A stretch of DNA of 64,000 nt, from NCBI GenBank assembly GCA_015680905.1, contig CM027377.1, forward strand, positions 16,392,501 through 16,456,500, in the 5' to 3' direction. Below are positions 23,764 through 35,466 of the stretch, piece by piece; within the stretch, counting starts at the first letter, position 1, and each line of letters opens with the position of its first letter. The DNA comes from Coptis chinensis. Its lineage: Eukaryota; Streptophyta; Magnoliopsida; Ranunculales; Ranunculaceae. A program made the position numbers and the translations under genes. Under the pieces are notes generated by a model, which had not been told where the DNA came from, searched no databases, and saw only the letters and a list, made by a program, of their open reading frames with translations.

Positions 23764-25044
23764 GGGAACCCAGAAACATCAAAAAATACTTTCCTCTTTC
23801 TTGTTACCTTCCAAACTTACTACACATTTGAGCTAGATTCTATCACATCATACCTTCTTCTCACATCAATCTACACAGAAAATAAAACAACACATCAAAC
23901 CCATAAAAACAGCTCGCATTCAAGAAAAATCATTCAGCATGCAATAGTGAAAATATTAAATGGAGAATAACATACCTGATATATGATGATTGTTTTTTCT
24001 TTTATGACAAGTGAAAAGTCAGCAAAGTTTTTATGTAATAAAATATCGGTATTTAATTTAATTTAGTATATTTATTAGTGGTGAGTTTGTTGAAACGTGT
24101 GAGGACAAATTAGACTAGTTTTGGGAGACGTTTCTCGTGTCTCCAATTTACAATCACACAACACACAATTTCTTCCTTTCTCAAATCTCAACTGTTTTCT
24201 GTTTGTTTTTGTTGCAAAATGACACTTCATCACTCACCTAATTGAATGTGACATATATCAAAGAAATAAAATCAAGAACCTTAGAAAACGACAAAACTCA
24301 AAATTCAATTAGTTCCTTCGGTCACATTAGTGATTTAACTCTAACGCACAAGTCAAGTCATGATTAAGAGACAATAAAAAATTTGGATGTATTAAAACGA
24401 GTGGTCTATGCTGAGCTAGATACGATACGTAATAGATTAAGATGAAACTAAAGATTCGAATTAATATTTATATAAAGATTATATCGATTAAATTAAGTTA
24501 AAACTTCAAAAATCACTTTGAACACATAATACTATTTTATTTAGAATATAAATAGCACACCACCACGGTCATCCAAAGTTATATGCAAAAAAAATATAAA
24601 CAATTGAAAGAAGTCATGGCAATTTAAATAGGCATGGTACATTACATGCTCAGAATAATTTAAAATGAGTTGCACAACCAAAATTGCGATGTCATCTGCC
24701 AAGGTCAACACCTTTAGGTGTGACAATTATCTGATTCAAAGTTTATTAGGTTCAAGGTTCAACTGCCACACCTTCTCTAGTTCCCTGTACATCTAAATCC
24801 CATTAATTTATTGAGCTCCTAACGTTATGCAACACTTGTACTAATTTACAAACTGCTGATGTTGCTCACCATGCAAATCAAGCGAGACAGGTTGTTAAAC
24901 CATAAATATTCGAGTGTGATTAGGAATTTAAAGCATGGACAGGGCTCTTGATTCAACATTTGGCTAATTATGCCCGGGGTAGATCTTGAGAAAATAAATT
25001 ACTAGTAAGCCCAAATCAGTCTAAAGGAAATATAGAGAATAGGT
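23764..25044. other. Upstream region of GT47 and AT-rich intergenic DNA
   Basis: No gene. 24180-24230 resembles 26045-26155 (TTTCTTCCTTTCTCAAA ... ATGACACTTCATCAC). 24718-24950 resembles 34761-34820 plus 35266-35410 (AATCAAGCGAGACA, TAAACCATAAATATTCGA), showing that a dispersed repeat exists in two places in this window. Confidence 0.55.
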
Positions 25045-25157
25045 TAGAAAACCACAATATAATATAGAGTGTTACACCGATGTTAGATTTGAGTTAACAA
25101 ATTAGAAAACCACAATATAGAGTGTTACACCAACGTTATATTTGAGTTAACAAATTA
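25045..25157. repeat. Imperfect tandem repeat, 2 copies of about 55 bp
   Basis: AGAAAACCACAATATA, GAGTGTTACACC and TTTGAGTTAACAAATTA occur twice in the same order with a few changes. Confidence 0.75.
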
Positions 25158-25338
25158 TTAGAGGAGGAGAAGAAGATAATGATGATGGTGTGGGAAAAGA
25201 AGAAGAAGAAGGTGGTGGTGGTGGTGGGAGGTAAAGGGTGAGAGAGAATTCACATTGGCCTAAATTGAGGGAAAGATTGAAGGATTTTGGGGAGAAAGAA
25301 AATGATAAAGAAAGGAGAAAAGCTTTTGTCTTCAGCAC

Positions 25339-25510
25339 TTAGGACCGAAGTGCGTTCAAAGCGGTTGAGGACCACACATTTGGTATCCACATTAGCATTT
25401 TCACACAAAAAGTCTTCAAAAAATTAAAAACAAAAAAACAAAAAATACTAAATGTGTGGTCCTAAGTCGCTTTGGACACACTTCGGTCCTAAGCACTGAG
25501 GACCGAAGTC
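25339..25510. repeat. Foldback sequence with 43-bp imperfect inverted arms
   Basis: The left arm 25339-25381 (TTAGGACCGAAG ... ACCACACATTT) and right arm 25450-25492 (AAATGTGTGGTCC ... CTTCGGTCCTAA) are inverted copies with about five differences, around a 68-bp AT-rich loop. The right arm is followed by GCACTGAGGACCGAAGTC, which can pair with the ACTTCGGTCCT before it. A MITE-like or hairpin-precursor structure is possible. The flank 25147-25338 is purine-rich with a (GGT)n run. Confidence 0.75.
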
Positions 25511-26060
25511 TTTTCCGAAAGGAAGTGTGACACTCATTGTTTGATGATGGACAAACATAAATTTTTTTAACCAATGATCCCAACAGACCTCCTAACGTCG
25601 GTCAAACATATCATTAAGCTCAAATGACAAATATTTGGTTAAGCCCAGATAAAATTAAACAGGCTAATAGTATTTGATTATGGACTAAATTATCCTATTC
25701 AGAAATCAATCTGGAAAATGAATCAATATATTCTAGTAAGCGTCGGTAAATATGGGATGGATTAAAGTTTTCTGAAAACAAATTTCTTAATTATTATGAA
25801 TCAATGCAATGCATGGGTTTGTGTTGTAGGCAATTTAGCCATAAGAACTTAAAAATTAATAAATCAAAATAGTAACTGTATGTATAACCCAAAAAAATAA
25901 TAATAATAATAATAATAAAATCTCAAAAGCATTTTGTTTATGATTAGTACTACAATGTTTTCATTATCTTATCTCAGCCTGAGGAACATAAAATTCGGGT
26001 TCCCCTCGTGCTTGTGGGTGGCTTCTCGAATTTGCAAACCTATCATTTCTTCCTTTCTCA
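25511..26060. other. AT-rich non-coding DNA
   Basis: Contains an (ATA)n run near 25895-25917. No gene seen. Confidence 0.5.
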
Positions 26061-26138
26061 AAAGTCTTTTGTTTGTTCTTGTAGACAAAGTCTTTTGTTT
26101 GTTCTTGTAGACAAAGTCTTTTGTTTGTTCTTGTAGAC
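26061..26138. repeat. Tandem repeat, 3 x 26 bp
   Basis: The unit AAAGTCTTTTGTTTGTTCTT plus GTAGAC is repeated three times, starting at 26061, 26087 and 26113, just outside the copia element. Confidence 0.9.
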
Positions 26139-26184
26139 AATGACACTTCATCACACTTGTGTTCAAGTTGTGGTTACCTTATAT

Positions 26185-26936
26185 TGGAATATAATTTCTG
26201 CAACAAAAACAAAAAGTGAATATAAAGAAGGTTGAGGCATGGATCGGTACACTCTCTTTAAGGTTATTTCGCGTTTGTTTCTCTTTATGAAGACAGACCA
26301 CGTCAACCTCCAGGATACAACAATTAGTTATTACTCTCCTCTGTTTACTGCAGATAAACCAAAGAAGAAAATAAAGAACTATGATACTGATCTTATGATT
26401 GCCCAAAACGTAGTTTAGAAAGTAGTTTTGCAGATATTATAGGCTGTTGGTATAGGAGTATTTATAGAGAAAAAAACGTGGAGCACTTAGTAGATCCAAA
26501 ATTGTAGGGAACTACTTCAGTTTCCCGATAAGGATTGGATTATACAAGTCCACTACGTTTTTGTTTCCCAATCCATATCCAATTATGTTTCCAAACTTAT
26601 CCAGAAACAATTTAAGGAAAATGGTTTACCAAAAAGAAGATAAAAGAGATCAAAGAGCCCAAGCCACAAGCCCGGCCCGTCCCGGTTGGATTCAGCGCAC
26701 GCTCGTGTGTGGCTTTGTGTGAGTCTTCCCTCCTAACCCAAAAGCCTTTGTACACTAAGGGCACGCTCTTAGTATAGGACTTTCACTTATAAACACTACT
26801 CACTAGTGTTTTCTCTCTAATGTGGGACTAAAGTTCTCTACTTAAACAACTATCATCCCACAAAGAGGTCAAGGGATCAAACCACCACAAAGTCACTCCA
26901 AACATTACCGCTTGTTTTATTGAAAATAACACAACA
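26185..26936 (-). repeat. 3' LTR of the copia element
   Basis: On the minus strand it begins TGTTGTGTTATTTTC and ends TTATATTCCA, TG...CA. It is about 752 bp. It contains GTGTGTGGCTTTGTGTGAGTC and the ACTAGTGTTTTCTCTC stretch also found in the other LTR. Confidence 0.88.
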
Positions 26937-26947
26937 ATCCCCCACTT
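26937..26947 (-). other. Polypurine tract of the copia element
   Basis: On the minus strand AAGTGGGGGAT lies directly before the 3' LTR (TGTTGTG). Position and composition are those of the plus-strand primer. Confidence 0.8.
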
Positions 26948-27505
26948 ATTTTTTATAAAAACAAAATAAAAAATAAACTTAAGGGCAATCAATATCAGTT
27001 TTAACATGTTATGCATAGATGAAGGTGTCTAAGACTTAAACCTTTACGTAATGAAAATTACTCAAAGTATAAGAGTCATAAGTGACTAAGTCTTAAACTT
27101 AGGTCTTAAGTATACAATAAGTTATAATCACGCATAATACATCCAGTGTTCTCCTTTCATGTTCTACACATTAAATGTCATGTGCTATCTTCCTGGATTA
27201 GTGAATGATCTAGAGAATCAGCCCTCATTCTCATAGAAAGTGGCATGTACTTTCATATTCACTAGGTAAGTCTATCAAGAGTGCTCCTGTAGTTATGCAC
27301 TCCGCCCATAAGGACCATAGAACTTTATTAAGAGTTTTTCCCAGAAAACCTCAACTTTTATTTATCGCTTCAGGATTTCATACATTTTACTATCCAACTA
27401 TGGGACAGATAAGTAACAATGCATGTCTCACAACCAACATTCTATGACTTGTTCTTCCCTTTGAACTTAGTTCTTGGGATCTCCAGTCCTTAGGTTGGGT
27501 TACTA

Positions 27506-27928
27506 TCATAGATGTTCATCTTTCAATTGCTTCAGTCCCATGATTCTGGTAGTAGTCCACAGTTTTTCTTTGGCCAAAGCTTTGGTAAATGAATTTGCCA
27601 AATTATCATCAGATCTCACAAAATCAATAGTCACTGCACCTTTAGATATAAAATCCCTGACAGTACTATGTTTACGACGAATCTGTCGTGATTTACCATT
27701 ATAAAACTTATTGTGGACTCGCCTAATAGCAGCAGTGTTATCACAATGTATCAAAGTGGCTGGTACCGGTTTATGCCAAACCGGAATATGAGTGAGAAGA
27801 TCTCGTAACCATCTAGCCTCCTCACTTGCACTAGCCAAAGTAATCAATTCAGACTCCATGGTAGACTGTGTTATAATGGTCTGCTTCCTGAACTTCCAAG
27901 ATACAGCACCTCCACCAATGCTAAACAC
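27506..27928 (-). pseudogene. RNase H of the copia element
   Basis: [35 protein letters not shown] block, IHCDNTAAI and [15 protein letters not shown] mark the C-terminal RNase H of copia polyproteins. This stretch is open for 140 codons, but the join to RT is broken near 28010. 26948-27505 between it and the polypurine tract is non-coding. Confidence 0.88.
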
Positions 27929-28029
27929 ATAGCCATTGGTGGCCTTAGAGTCTTCTGAGAGAGTGTTCCAGTCAGCATCTGTATACCCCTCAAGAACAAC
28001 ATGATATCTCTAATAATGAATACCCAAAT

Positions 28030-29060
28030 CAATGGTTCTCTTTAGGTATCTCATTAACCTGCCAATGCTCAGCGCCAAGATTACTAGTATACCTGCAAAG
28101 AACACCTACTACATAGGCAATGTCAAGTCTAGTACAATCTGTAGCATATCTCAAACTACCAGTAATACTTGCATATTCTTTTTGATTCACAGGCTCACCA
28201 TTATTCGCAAATAATTTAACACATGAATCAAAATGAGTACTAACAGCCATGCAATCGAAGTAGTTATACTTCTTCAACATTTTCTCAATGTAGTGTGACT
28301 GATCCATCCAGCCATATGCCATTAGACAATCTTGTAATTTTGATTCCCAACATTACATCAGCCTCACCTAAGTCCTTCATATCAAAGTTAGAAGACAACA
28401 AGTTCTTGGTCTATTTCACAACATGTAAATTGGAACCAAAGATTAGTAGATCATCAACATATAAACATATAATAACACATATCCCATCAGAGTACTTATA
28501 ATAAATGCACTTGTCACTTTCATTTATCTTGAACCCACTGGTAATGATAAAGTTATCAAATTTCTTATGCCACTGTTTAGGTGCCTATTTCAACCCATAA
28601 AGTGACTTAAGTAATCTGCATACCTTTTTACCCTTACCTGGTTCCATGAAACCTGTTGGCTGATCCATATAAATCTCCTCTTCTAAATCCCTGTTTAGAA
28701 TCCATCTGATGAATAACAAGATTATGAACAGCAGCAACATAAAATTATACTCTAATGGATGTTATCCTCGTAACAGGTGAATATGTGTCAAAGAAATCAA
28801 AGTTCTCTCTCTGTCGAAAACCCTTGATAACAAGCCTTGCTTTAAACTTGTCCACTGAACCATCGGTTTTAAACTTCCTTCTTAAAACCCATTTGTTTCC
28901 TATAGTTTTGCAACCATGAGGCAAATCAACAAGTTCCCAAGTTTTGTTATCTATGAGAGAATCAAGCTCACTCTGTATGGCTTCTCTCCAAAACTCAGAG
29001 TCAGAAGATGCGAGAGCTTCTTCAATGGAAGAGGGATCTCCTTCCAAAGCAAAAGTGACA
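28030..29060 (-). pseudogene. Reverse transcriptase of the copia element
   Basis: WELVDLPHGCKTIGNKWV, FKARLVIKGFRQRENFDF and DTYSPVTRITSIR open the domain. The active site reads LYVDDLLIFG near 28445-28475, followed by the YASITGSLRYATDCTRLD part. Several stops and frame changes separate these pieces. Confidence 0.88.
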
Positions 29061-29289
29061 AAATTGGGTCCCAGTTCCTTAACAACCCTTGATTTCTTAC
29101 CTATTCTTGGTTCAGATTCTGTAACAGTATCTTTGTCATGTAATCTAGGTATATAAGTATCAGAAACATCAGAAGTAGGTGCCTTGGAGGAAGACGCACC
29201 CCCACTATTTCTAGATAGGTATAGAAACCTGTCTTCAAGAAATTCAGCATCAGATTATTCAAACAAGACATTAGTCTTCATATCTAGAA

Positions 29290-29934
29290 ACTTGTAGGCC
29301 TTACTGTTCATAGCATAGCCTAGAAAGACACTCATAAGCTTTACTCTCAAGCTTTGAGATCTTGGGATCATGCTTCCTTACAAAAGCCAGACATCCCCAT
29401 GTTCTAAAGTAACTCAAATTAGGATTCCTGTTCTTCCATAGCTCATAAGGTGTAACTTTTATCTTAGAATTAGCAATTTTATTCAGCATATAGCATATAG
29501 TCAAAACAACTTCACCTCATAAATTTGAGGGTGCTCCAGAACTAAATAACATAGCAACAATTAATTCCTTAAGAGTTATGTTCTTACATTCAGCTATTTC
29601 ATTCATTTAAAGTGAATAAGGAGTTGTCGTCTCATGAATTATACCATGTGATTGCAAGAAAAGATTAAAATCAGCAAAACCATATTCAGTACCTCTATCA
29701 CTTCGAATTACTTTAATGTTCCTGTCATGCTGATTTTGAATCTCAAGTATATAAGCTTTAAAAGCATCAAACGCATCACTTTTATTCTTCAGCAAATAAA
29801 CATATGCAAACTTCGAGCAATCATCAATTAAAGTAATAAAATATCTTTTACCACCTTTAGTCAGAACTCCTTCAAGCTCACAGATATTAGTATGTACCAA
29901 GTCTAGAAGATTTGTACTTCTCTCCACTGATTTG

Positions 29935-29977
<43 letters not shown>

Positions 29978-30240
29978 TGATTTTCGCATTAGTGTAAGAT
30001 TCACAGTGTGCAAAATCATCATTCAAGTTAGGAATTAAACCAAGTATGCTCATGTTTTTAACATACTTCCTATTAATATGACATAATCTATCATGCCAAA
30101 CATTAATAGAACAAGAGATCATGTAAGCAGAAGTAGAAGTTTTATTCAGATCAGTAACATTCAACTTAAACATCCCATTATATGCATAGCCCTTACCAAT
30201 AAAAACCCCACACTTAGTAATCACATACTGATCACTACCT
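29290..30240 (-). pseudogene. Integrase of the copia element
   Basis: The GAG-pre-integrase segment (WHDRLCHINRKYVKNM) is followed by the core. The first catalytic Asp is Asn (DLVHTNIC instead of the usual HTDIC/HSDIC), the second is kept (VIRSDRGTEY), and the Glu is kept in AECKN. A 37-base T-run (29938-29974) sits where a Lys-Lys codon pair is expected between the two segments. C-terminal WGCLAFVRKHDPKISKLE is present. Confidence 0.85.
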
Positions 30241-30379
30241 ATGACTTACTGAAAACCAGCCTTGTTCAAAATAAAACCAGAAACCAAATTCTTCATAATC
30301 TCAGGAGTATGCATGAAGCACATCCTTTAACAGCAGTTTCTTCCCATAAGTGAGCTGCAACTCAATATCACCAGTACCC

Positions 30380-31450
30380 AGAACCTTGGTCATATGATTT
30401 TTACCAAATAGAACTTCCTGATTCGTAGTTGTGGTATAACTTTTGAACCAGTTCCTATCAAAGCAAACGTGCTTAGAAGCACCAGTATCAGCCCACTACC
30501 CCTCACAGACATTAACAGAATTGACCTCAGTTCTCATAGCAACAAAAAGTTCAACAGTAACATTAGCCTCATTGACTTTACGAAACTTACAGTTCCTAGT
30601 ATAATGCCCCTTCTTCTTGCAAGTATAATAGACAACTTCTGACATGTCAACGGGTGGTTTCTGATTCATATGCACCTGATTTTGGTTCTAATTATGTAGA
30701 GCTTTCTTGTTAACAAGTTTGTTCTTCATGGCTTTCTTATTAGGTTTCAAACTGGATTTGGTCTTACTGGTTTGTTGGTTTACCACATTAACCTTAGCCT
30801 TGGCAGATGACATGGCAACTTCCTCATTATGGTCTTGTTTTCGTGATTTCTCTTTTATACGGAGTCTCATAATAAAACTCTCCATCGAAAACTCCTTAGA
30901 CTTATGCCTAAGTATGTTCCTGAAATCCTTCCAAGAGGGAGGAAGCTTATCAATGACGATAACAACCTAAAATTGCCCATCAATTTTCATCCATTTTGAA
31001 AGTATCTCATGAACAATAATCTATAGATCATGGCATTGAGACACAACAGATTTGTCATCTACCATCTGAAACTTAAGATAACAACTTATAATGTATTTTT
31101 TAGAGCCAGCTTCCTCAGTATCATACTTCTTTTGCAGGGCTTCCCAAACATAAGAAGCAGATAGAAGTTCAGAGTATAAGTCGTATAGATCATCAGTAAG
31201 CGAGTTCAAGATGTAATTATTACACTTGAAATCCACAGTAATCCACTTATCAACAGCAACAGATAGAGCAGATTCCAGCAGGACATCTTCATCAGGAATC
31301 GGTTCACTTAGAACGGTTTCCACTTTCACTAGGGTCAGATAGAACATCATCTTCGCCTTCCACTGCTTGAAATGCTCACCAGCAAACTTGAACGGTCGAT
31401 TATGGCTATTGTCATTGTGGGACTTGGATGGGTTACCTTATTCATGTTCC
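30380..31450 (-). pseudogene. Gag and protease of the copia element
   Basis: The UBN2-type gag (FAGEHFKQWKAKMMFYL, ILNSLTDDLYDLYSEL) runs from about 31420 on the minus strand. The zinc knuckle is present as YTCKKKGHYTRNCKF near 30600, with the first Cys pair altered. The protease motif WADTGASKHVC lies near 30490. At least three stops interrupt it. Confidence 0.85.
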
Positions 31451-31474
31451 ATTGTCAAACAACCTTAAATTTTT

Positions 31475-32166
31475 TGGAATATAATTTCTACAACAAGAAC
31501 AAACAGTGAATATAAAGAAGGTTGAGGCACGGATCGGTACGCTCTCTTTAAAGTTGTTTCGCGTCTGTTCCTCTTTATGTAGACAGACCACGTCAACCTC
31601 CAAGATACAACAGTCAGTTATTACTCTCCTATGTTTACTGCAGATAAACCAAAGAGGAAAAATGAAGAACCATGATACTGATCTTTTGATTACCAAAATT
31701 GTAATTTAGAAAGTAGTTTTGGAGATACTATAGGTTGCTGGTATAAGAGTATTTATAGAGGAAAAAACGTAAATTGTAAGGAACTGCTTCAGTTTCCCGA
31801 TAAGGATTGGATTCACGTTTCTGTTTCCTAATCCATATCCAATTCTGTTTCCAAACTTATCTGGAAACAGTTTACCAAAAAGAAAATAAGAGATCAAAGT
31901 GCCCAAGCCCATGCCCGGCCTTGTTCAGTGCATGCGCGTGTGTGGCTTTGTGTAAGTCTTCCCTCCTAACCCAAAATCCTTTGTACCCTAAGGGCACACC
32001 CTTAGTATGAGACTTTCACTTATAAACACTACTCACTAGTGTTTCTTCTCCAATGTGAGACTAACGTTCTCTACTTAAACAATTATCCCACAAAGAGATC
32101 AAGAGATCAAACCACCACAAAGTCACTCCAAACATTACCACTTGTTTTATTGAAAATAACACAACA
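31475..32166 (-). repeat. 5' LTR of the copia element
   Basis: About 692 bp, TG...CA on the minus strand, a diverged copy of 26185-26936 that lacks a block matching about 26485-26520. Confidence 0.88.
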
Positions 32167-32404
32167 CCTTATAATAACACACTAATTAAATCTTATTTTC
32201 TCTAAACTTAAATTCTAATAAGAGGTGTTTCTTCTAAAACATGTATTAGACAAGAATGTAACATACATTACTTAATTATGTGATTAGTGAACTCATGTAT
32301 TTTATTTTTTGTTATTATAAATTGATCTTTCTTTTGTTTATTCCTGCAAACTTCTCACATTTGAAGTCAACATTTGTGGCAGCCTGTGTCCAAAGGTGAA
32401 AATA

Positions 32405-32890
32405 ATGGTTTCTTTCAATTCCTCTTACATTATTTTGTTTGTCACTCTCATTTTTTTCTCTACGCGAAAAAGCAACAACACCATCACAACCGCAATGATA
32501 CTAACGTTGAGGTTGTTTGCAGTCTTTGCACAAGTCCCATACAAAATACTATGGTTTTTGTGTCAGCTCTCTTAAATCACATCCTAACATCTCAAAACAA
32601 AATCACCACTTCATTGCAAAGATATCGATTCAAAACGCACTTACGAACATCACTGACACACAAACGTTTATCTACAAGCTTCTGAAAAATAAGGTTAGTG
32701 TGTTCAATTCAAGAATCGTTTCGATTTGTGTAATGAAGACTACGTTTCAGCCATCTCATTAATCCAAAAATCTTCAACTAATTTTGATAACAAGAAGTTT
32801 GAAGCCATTGATTGTCAAGGACTTAAAGTCTGTAGAACAATAAGTGATGGCCTGTGTTGTACAGACGCGGTGACTCTATATCTAAAAAAG
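32405..32890 (+). pseudogene. PMEI/invertase-inhibitor family gene, frameshifted
   Basis: The ATG at 32405 opens a hydrophobic signal-like start (MVSFNSSYIILFVTLIFF). After a shift the frame reads VVCSLCTSPIQN, after a second FCVSSLKSHPNIS and ALTNITDTQTFIYKLL, and after a third DLCNEDYVSAISLIQKSST, CQGLKVCRTISDGL. The order of paired Cys segments and the Y..AISLI helix is that of plant cell-wall inhibitors of pectin methylesterase or invertase. Three or more frameshifts in under 500 bp mean it is dead. The two activities cannot be told apart by sequence. Confidence 0.6.
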
Positions 32891-34260
32891 GTAGTATGCT
32901 AATGCGGCAAAGAATGCAAAAATTAATTAATATTTATAATTTTATTTTATATAAATTGAACATTAAAAACTAAATTAAATGTATCAATATTCATAAATTC
33001 AAAACTATTAAGATAAATAGCCATAAAATTTAGTTTAATATTTCCTAATCAGACTTTAAAAACATGTCATAAGTTTTAATAAAATAAAAAATGAAAAAAT
33101 TGAGTTTTTTAATATTAATTTGATTTATTTTTATTTTTTTGGTCAAAATCTGCGTCCTGACTGTGTCTTGACCCGCGTCTAGTGTAGTTAACCATGTTGA
33201 CCGCGTCCATGCCGCGTCTGTGTCTACGTCTCCTTTGAAATCAAATAACAAAATCTCTAAACATTTCCTAGTTATTTCCACTGATCTCGTAAATTATGCC
33301 AAAAATAATTAAAATGGGCATCAAAATAAGAATGTTAAAAATATAAAGAGAGCATGATGGTCGTTTTATTTTTTAGGATTGTCAAACTATATATGTTAGC
33401 ATTTGTCCCTTCTCAACTTATTCCTAAATCCTAATCATAATATTCAAAATAGAAAAGTTTTATATAATTCTGTTTCTTTTAATTCTTTATTTTTTTGTCT
33501 AAATGAGAAAAGGACAACAAGCAAATCGCGTTCTTGACGGATTCTTAAGCTAGCCTTCTTGACCACATGCTATTTAATTTTGTAGTGTTTCACAAAAAAT
33601 TACATACGCCACGATAACAAAGCATGCATGAAAACAAAATATTCGGTTGCTACACAACAAATTGGTATTTGGAATGGTGATTTAATGCGGCACTCATCAA
33701 ATTGTATTGTGCAGCTTCCGGTTCAAGCCCGACAACTAAATCCAACAACAATAGCCCAATACCTCCCCTCTCCCCTCCCCTCCCTTCAACGCATACCGCC
33801 GGTATCATCTCTCTCGCGAGACTAAACTCAAAAAAAAAAAAAAAACAAAAAATAAATAAAAAACAACTTCGAGTTTTCTGGCGTGTTCATACTTAGAGTG
33901 TTGAGTTGTAAATTAACAATGGGAATTGAAGTTGGCGACTTCACCCAATTCGAATAGTGTCCCGTTTGAGTATATATTCAAATTTGGTTGGGTTGATTAA
34001 ACTTGATTAGGTTAATTAAATTTGATTGGGTGGAAGATTGGGTTGATTAAACTTAATTGGGGTGGAAGATTGGGTTGATTAAATTTAATGATTTCAAACT
34101 TGATGTTTTTTTGGAGTTTGGGTGAAATATTTGGTTGATTAAACTTGAGTTCGAGTTTGCCCAAGCTTGAGAAGTCGTTTCGAGTTTGGGTTGATTAAGT
34201 GGAAGTTGATTTTAAAATGAACATCGTGACAAACAAACCGAATTTTTTAAGTCCAAATGA
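32891..34260. other. AT-rich non-coding DNA with short repeats
   Basis: 33960-34100 repeats TTGGGTTGATTAAACTT(G/A)ATT about four times. 33826-33860 is an A-rich tract. 33160-33240 has several GCGTC steps. No gene seen. Confidence 0.5.
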
Positions 34261-34269
34261 CCGAACTAT

Positions 34270-34530
34270 GTCGCCTAAGAAAGTCCCCAAACGACCTCGC
34301 CATATTGTCCTGGAGTCTGTCCAAACGACCTCGCCATATCGTCTAGCTAAATATTAAGAGTTTTGTCTCAAACGACACGCGTAGACCACTTGAGTGTACA
34401 CTCAAACTACATGGTGAAGTTGTTTGAGTGTACATTCAAACTACATGGTGAGATCGTAACGATATTGATAAATCGTTTGAGTATATACTCAAACGACATG
34501 GCGAGACCGTTTGAGTGTACATTCAAACGA
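34270..34530. repeat. Array of palindromes built on TTGAGTGTACACTCAA
   Basis: The 16-bp palindromic core or one-base variants start at 34390, 34424, 34477 and 34511 (spacings 34, 53, 34). The third, with its C/G flanks, is a perfect 22-bp palindrome (34474-34495). Between the cores runs CTACATGGTGA(A/G). The preceding block CAAACGACCTCGCCATAT(T/C)GTC is itself present twice (34287 and 34320). Confidence 0.85.
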
Positions 34531-34821
34531 CCCAAGGGTTTCGTTATGGCGAGATCGGTTGGATTGGTTTTTGGGCCTGAGCTTTGATGGCAAACTTGTA
34601 ATATTTCTTTTTTTTTGGGCAACCAATCCAATTTGATGAGTGCCCAATACAGGACCTTTTGGAATTTGGAAAATGGAATGAGTGTTGAATATATGCAAGT
34701 GCATGAGACATGTAACTACGAAAGTAATCTAAATAATTGTGAATGAACAAACCCTTTCGATGTGATATTTATTAGACTCAGAGTTTATGAGGTTCAATTG
34801 CCAAACCTTCTTTATATCAAA

Positions 34822-35263
34822 CTAGTATTTATCCGTGCGATGCAAGACCGATCTGTAGCTTTTCGGTGCCGGATCGCATCCCTCCTGGTACAACATAGAT
34901 ACGCGTGCCTTCGGTGCCCCCAAAACATATCTGCCCTCCCTATTCATATTTTCAGAGTACGACATAGATACATGCATCGCTGATGCGACCACGGTCGCGC
35001 ATGCTTTTCGGCATCCGCCCCTACTCATGTTTCCAGAGCTCAACAGCCCATAAAAATTCAGCCCAAAAACAGTCCAGGCCTTTTTTGTGTGGGGTGAGTG
35101 AGGTGAGATAAACTTTTAAACTCACCCCAAAAAAACTTCTTAACTCACCCCAGAAAACATTTTAGTGGCTATGGTTAGGGGGTGGCACGACCACGTATCA
35201 CCTTGTGTATCACCTTGTGAGTTGGAATTTGTCAACCCACTCCGCCCTTCTTTGTTATATAGA
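34822..35263 (-). mobile_element. Non-autonomous Helitron-like insertion, 442 bp
   Basis: Read on the minus strand it starts TCTATATAACAAAG and ends CGCACGGATAAATACTAG followed by T, fitting 5'-TC and 3'-CTAG Helitron ends. The flanks 34761-34820 and 35266-35410 are together similar to the unbroken stretch 24718-24950, which serves as an empty site. No coding capacity. The base before the TC is not the usual A, and the 3' hairpin is weak. Confidence 0.55.
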
Positions 35264-35466
35264 AGATTCCCTCTAATTGGTTAAGTTCATAACGTTCGAT
35301 CTGCATTATTTCTACTAATTTAAAAAAGGCTGGTAGTTTTGTTTACCATTCAAATCAAGCGAGACAATTGCTAAACCATAAATATTCGAACGTGATTACA
35401 AATTAAAATCATAGACAAAAGTAGTATTTATTCAACAATAAACATTCTTTAAATGATACTATGTTA

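Larger units (their letters stand above)
26185..32166 (-). mobile_element. Ty1/copia LTR retrotransposon, degenerate, both LTRs present
   Basis: Two direct repeats (26185-26936 and 31475-32166) flank a minus-strand gag, protease, integrase, RT and RNase H in Ty1/copia order. Every domain has stops or frameshifts. The LTRs differ by many substitutions and the right one has lost about 60 bp, so the insertion is old. CCTTAT is found just left (26177-26182, two bases from the LTR start) and just right (32167-32172), a probable target duplication. A usual initiator-Met primer site next to the right LTR is not recognisable. Confidence 0.9.

Noticed and set aside
34390..34530. CRISPR array
   Set aside because: Palindromic repeats with irregular, similar spacers in a plant nuclear context and no cas genes.
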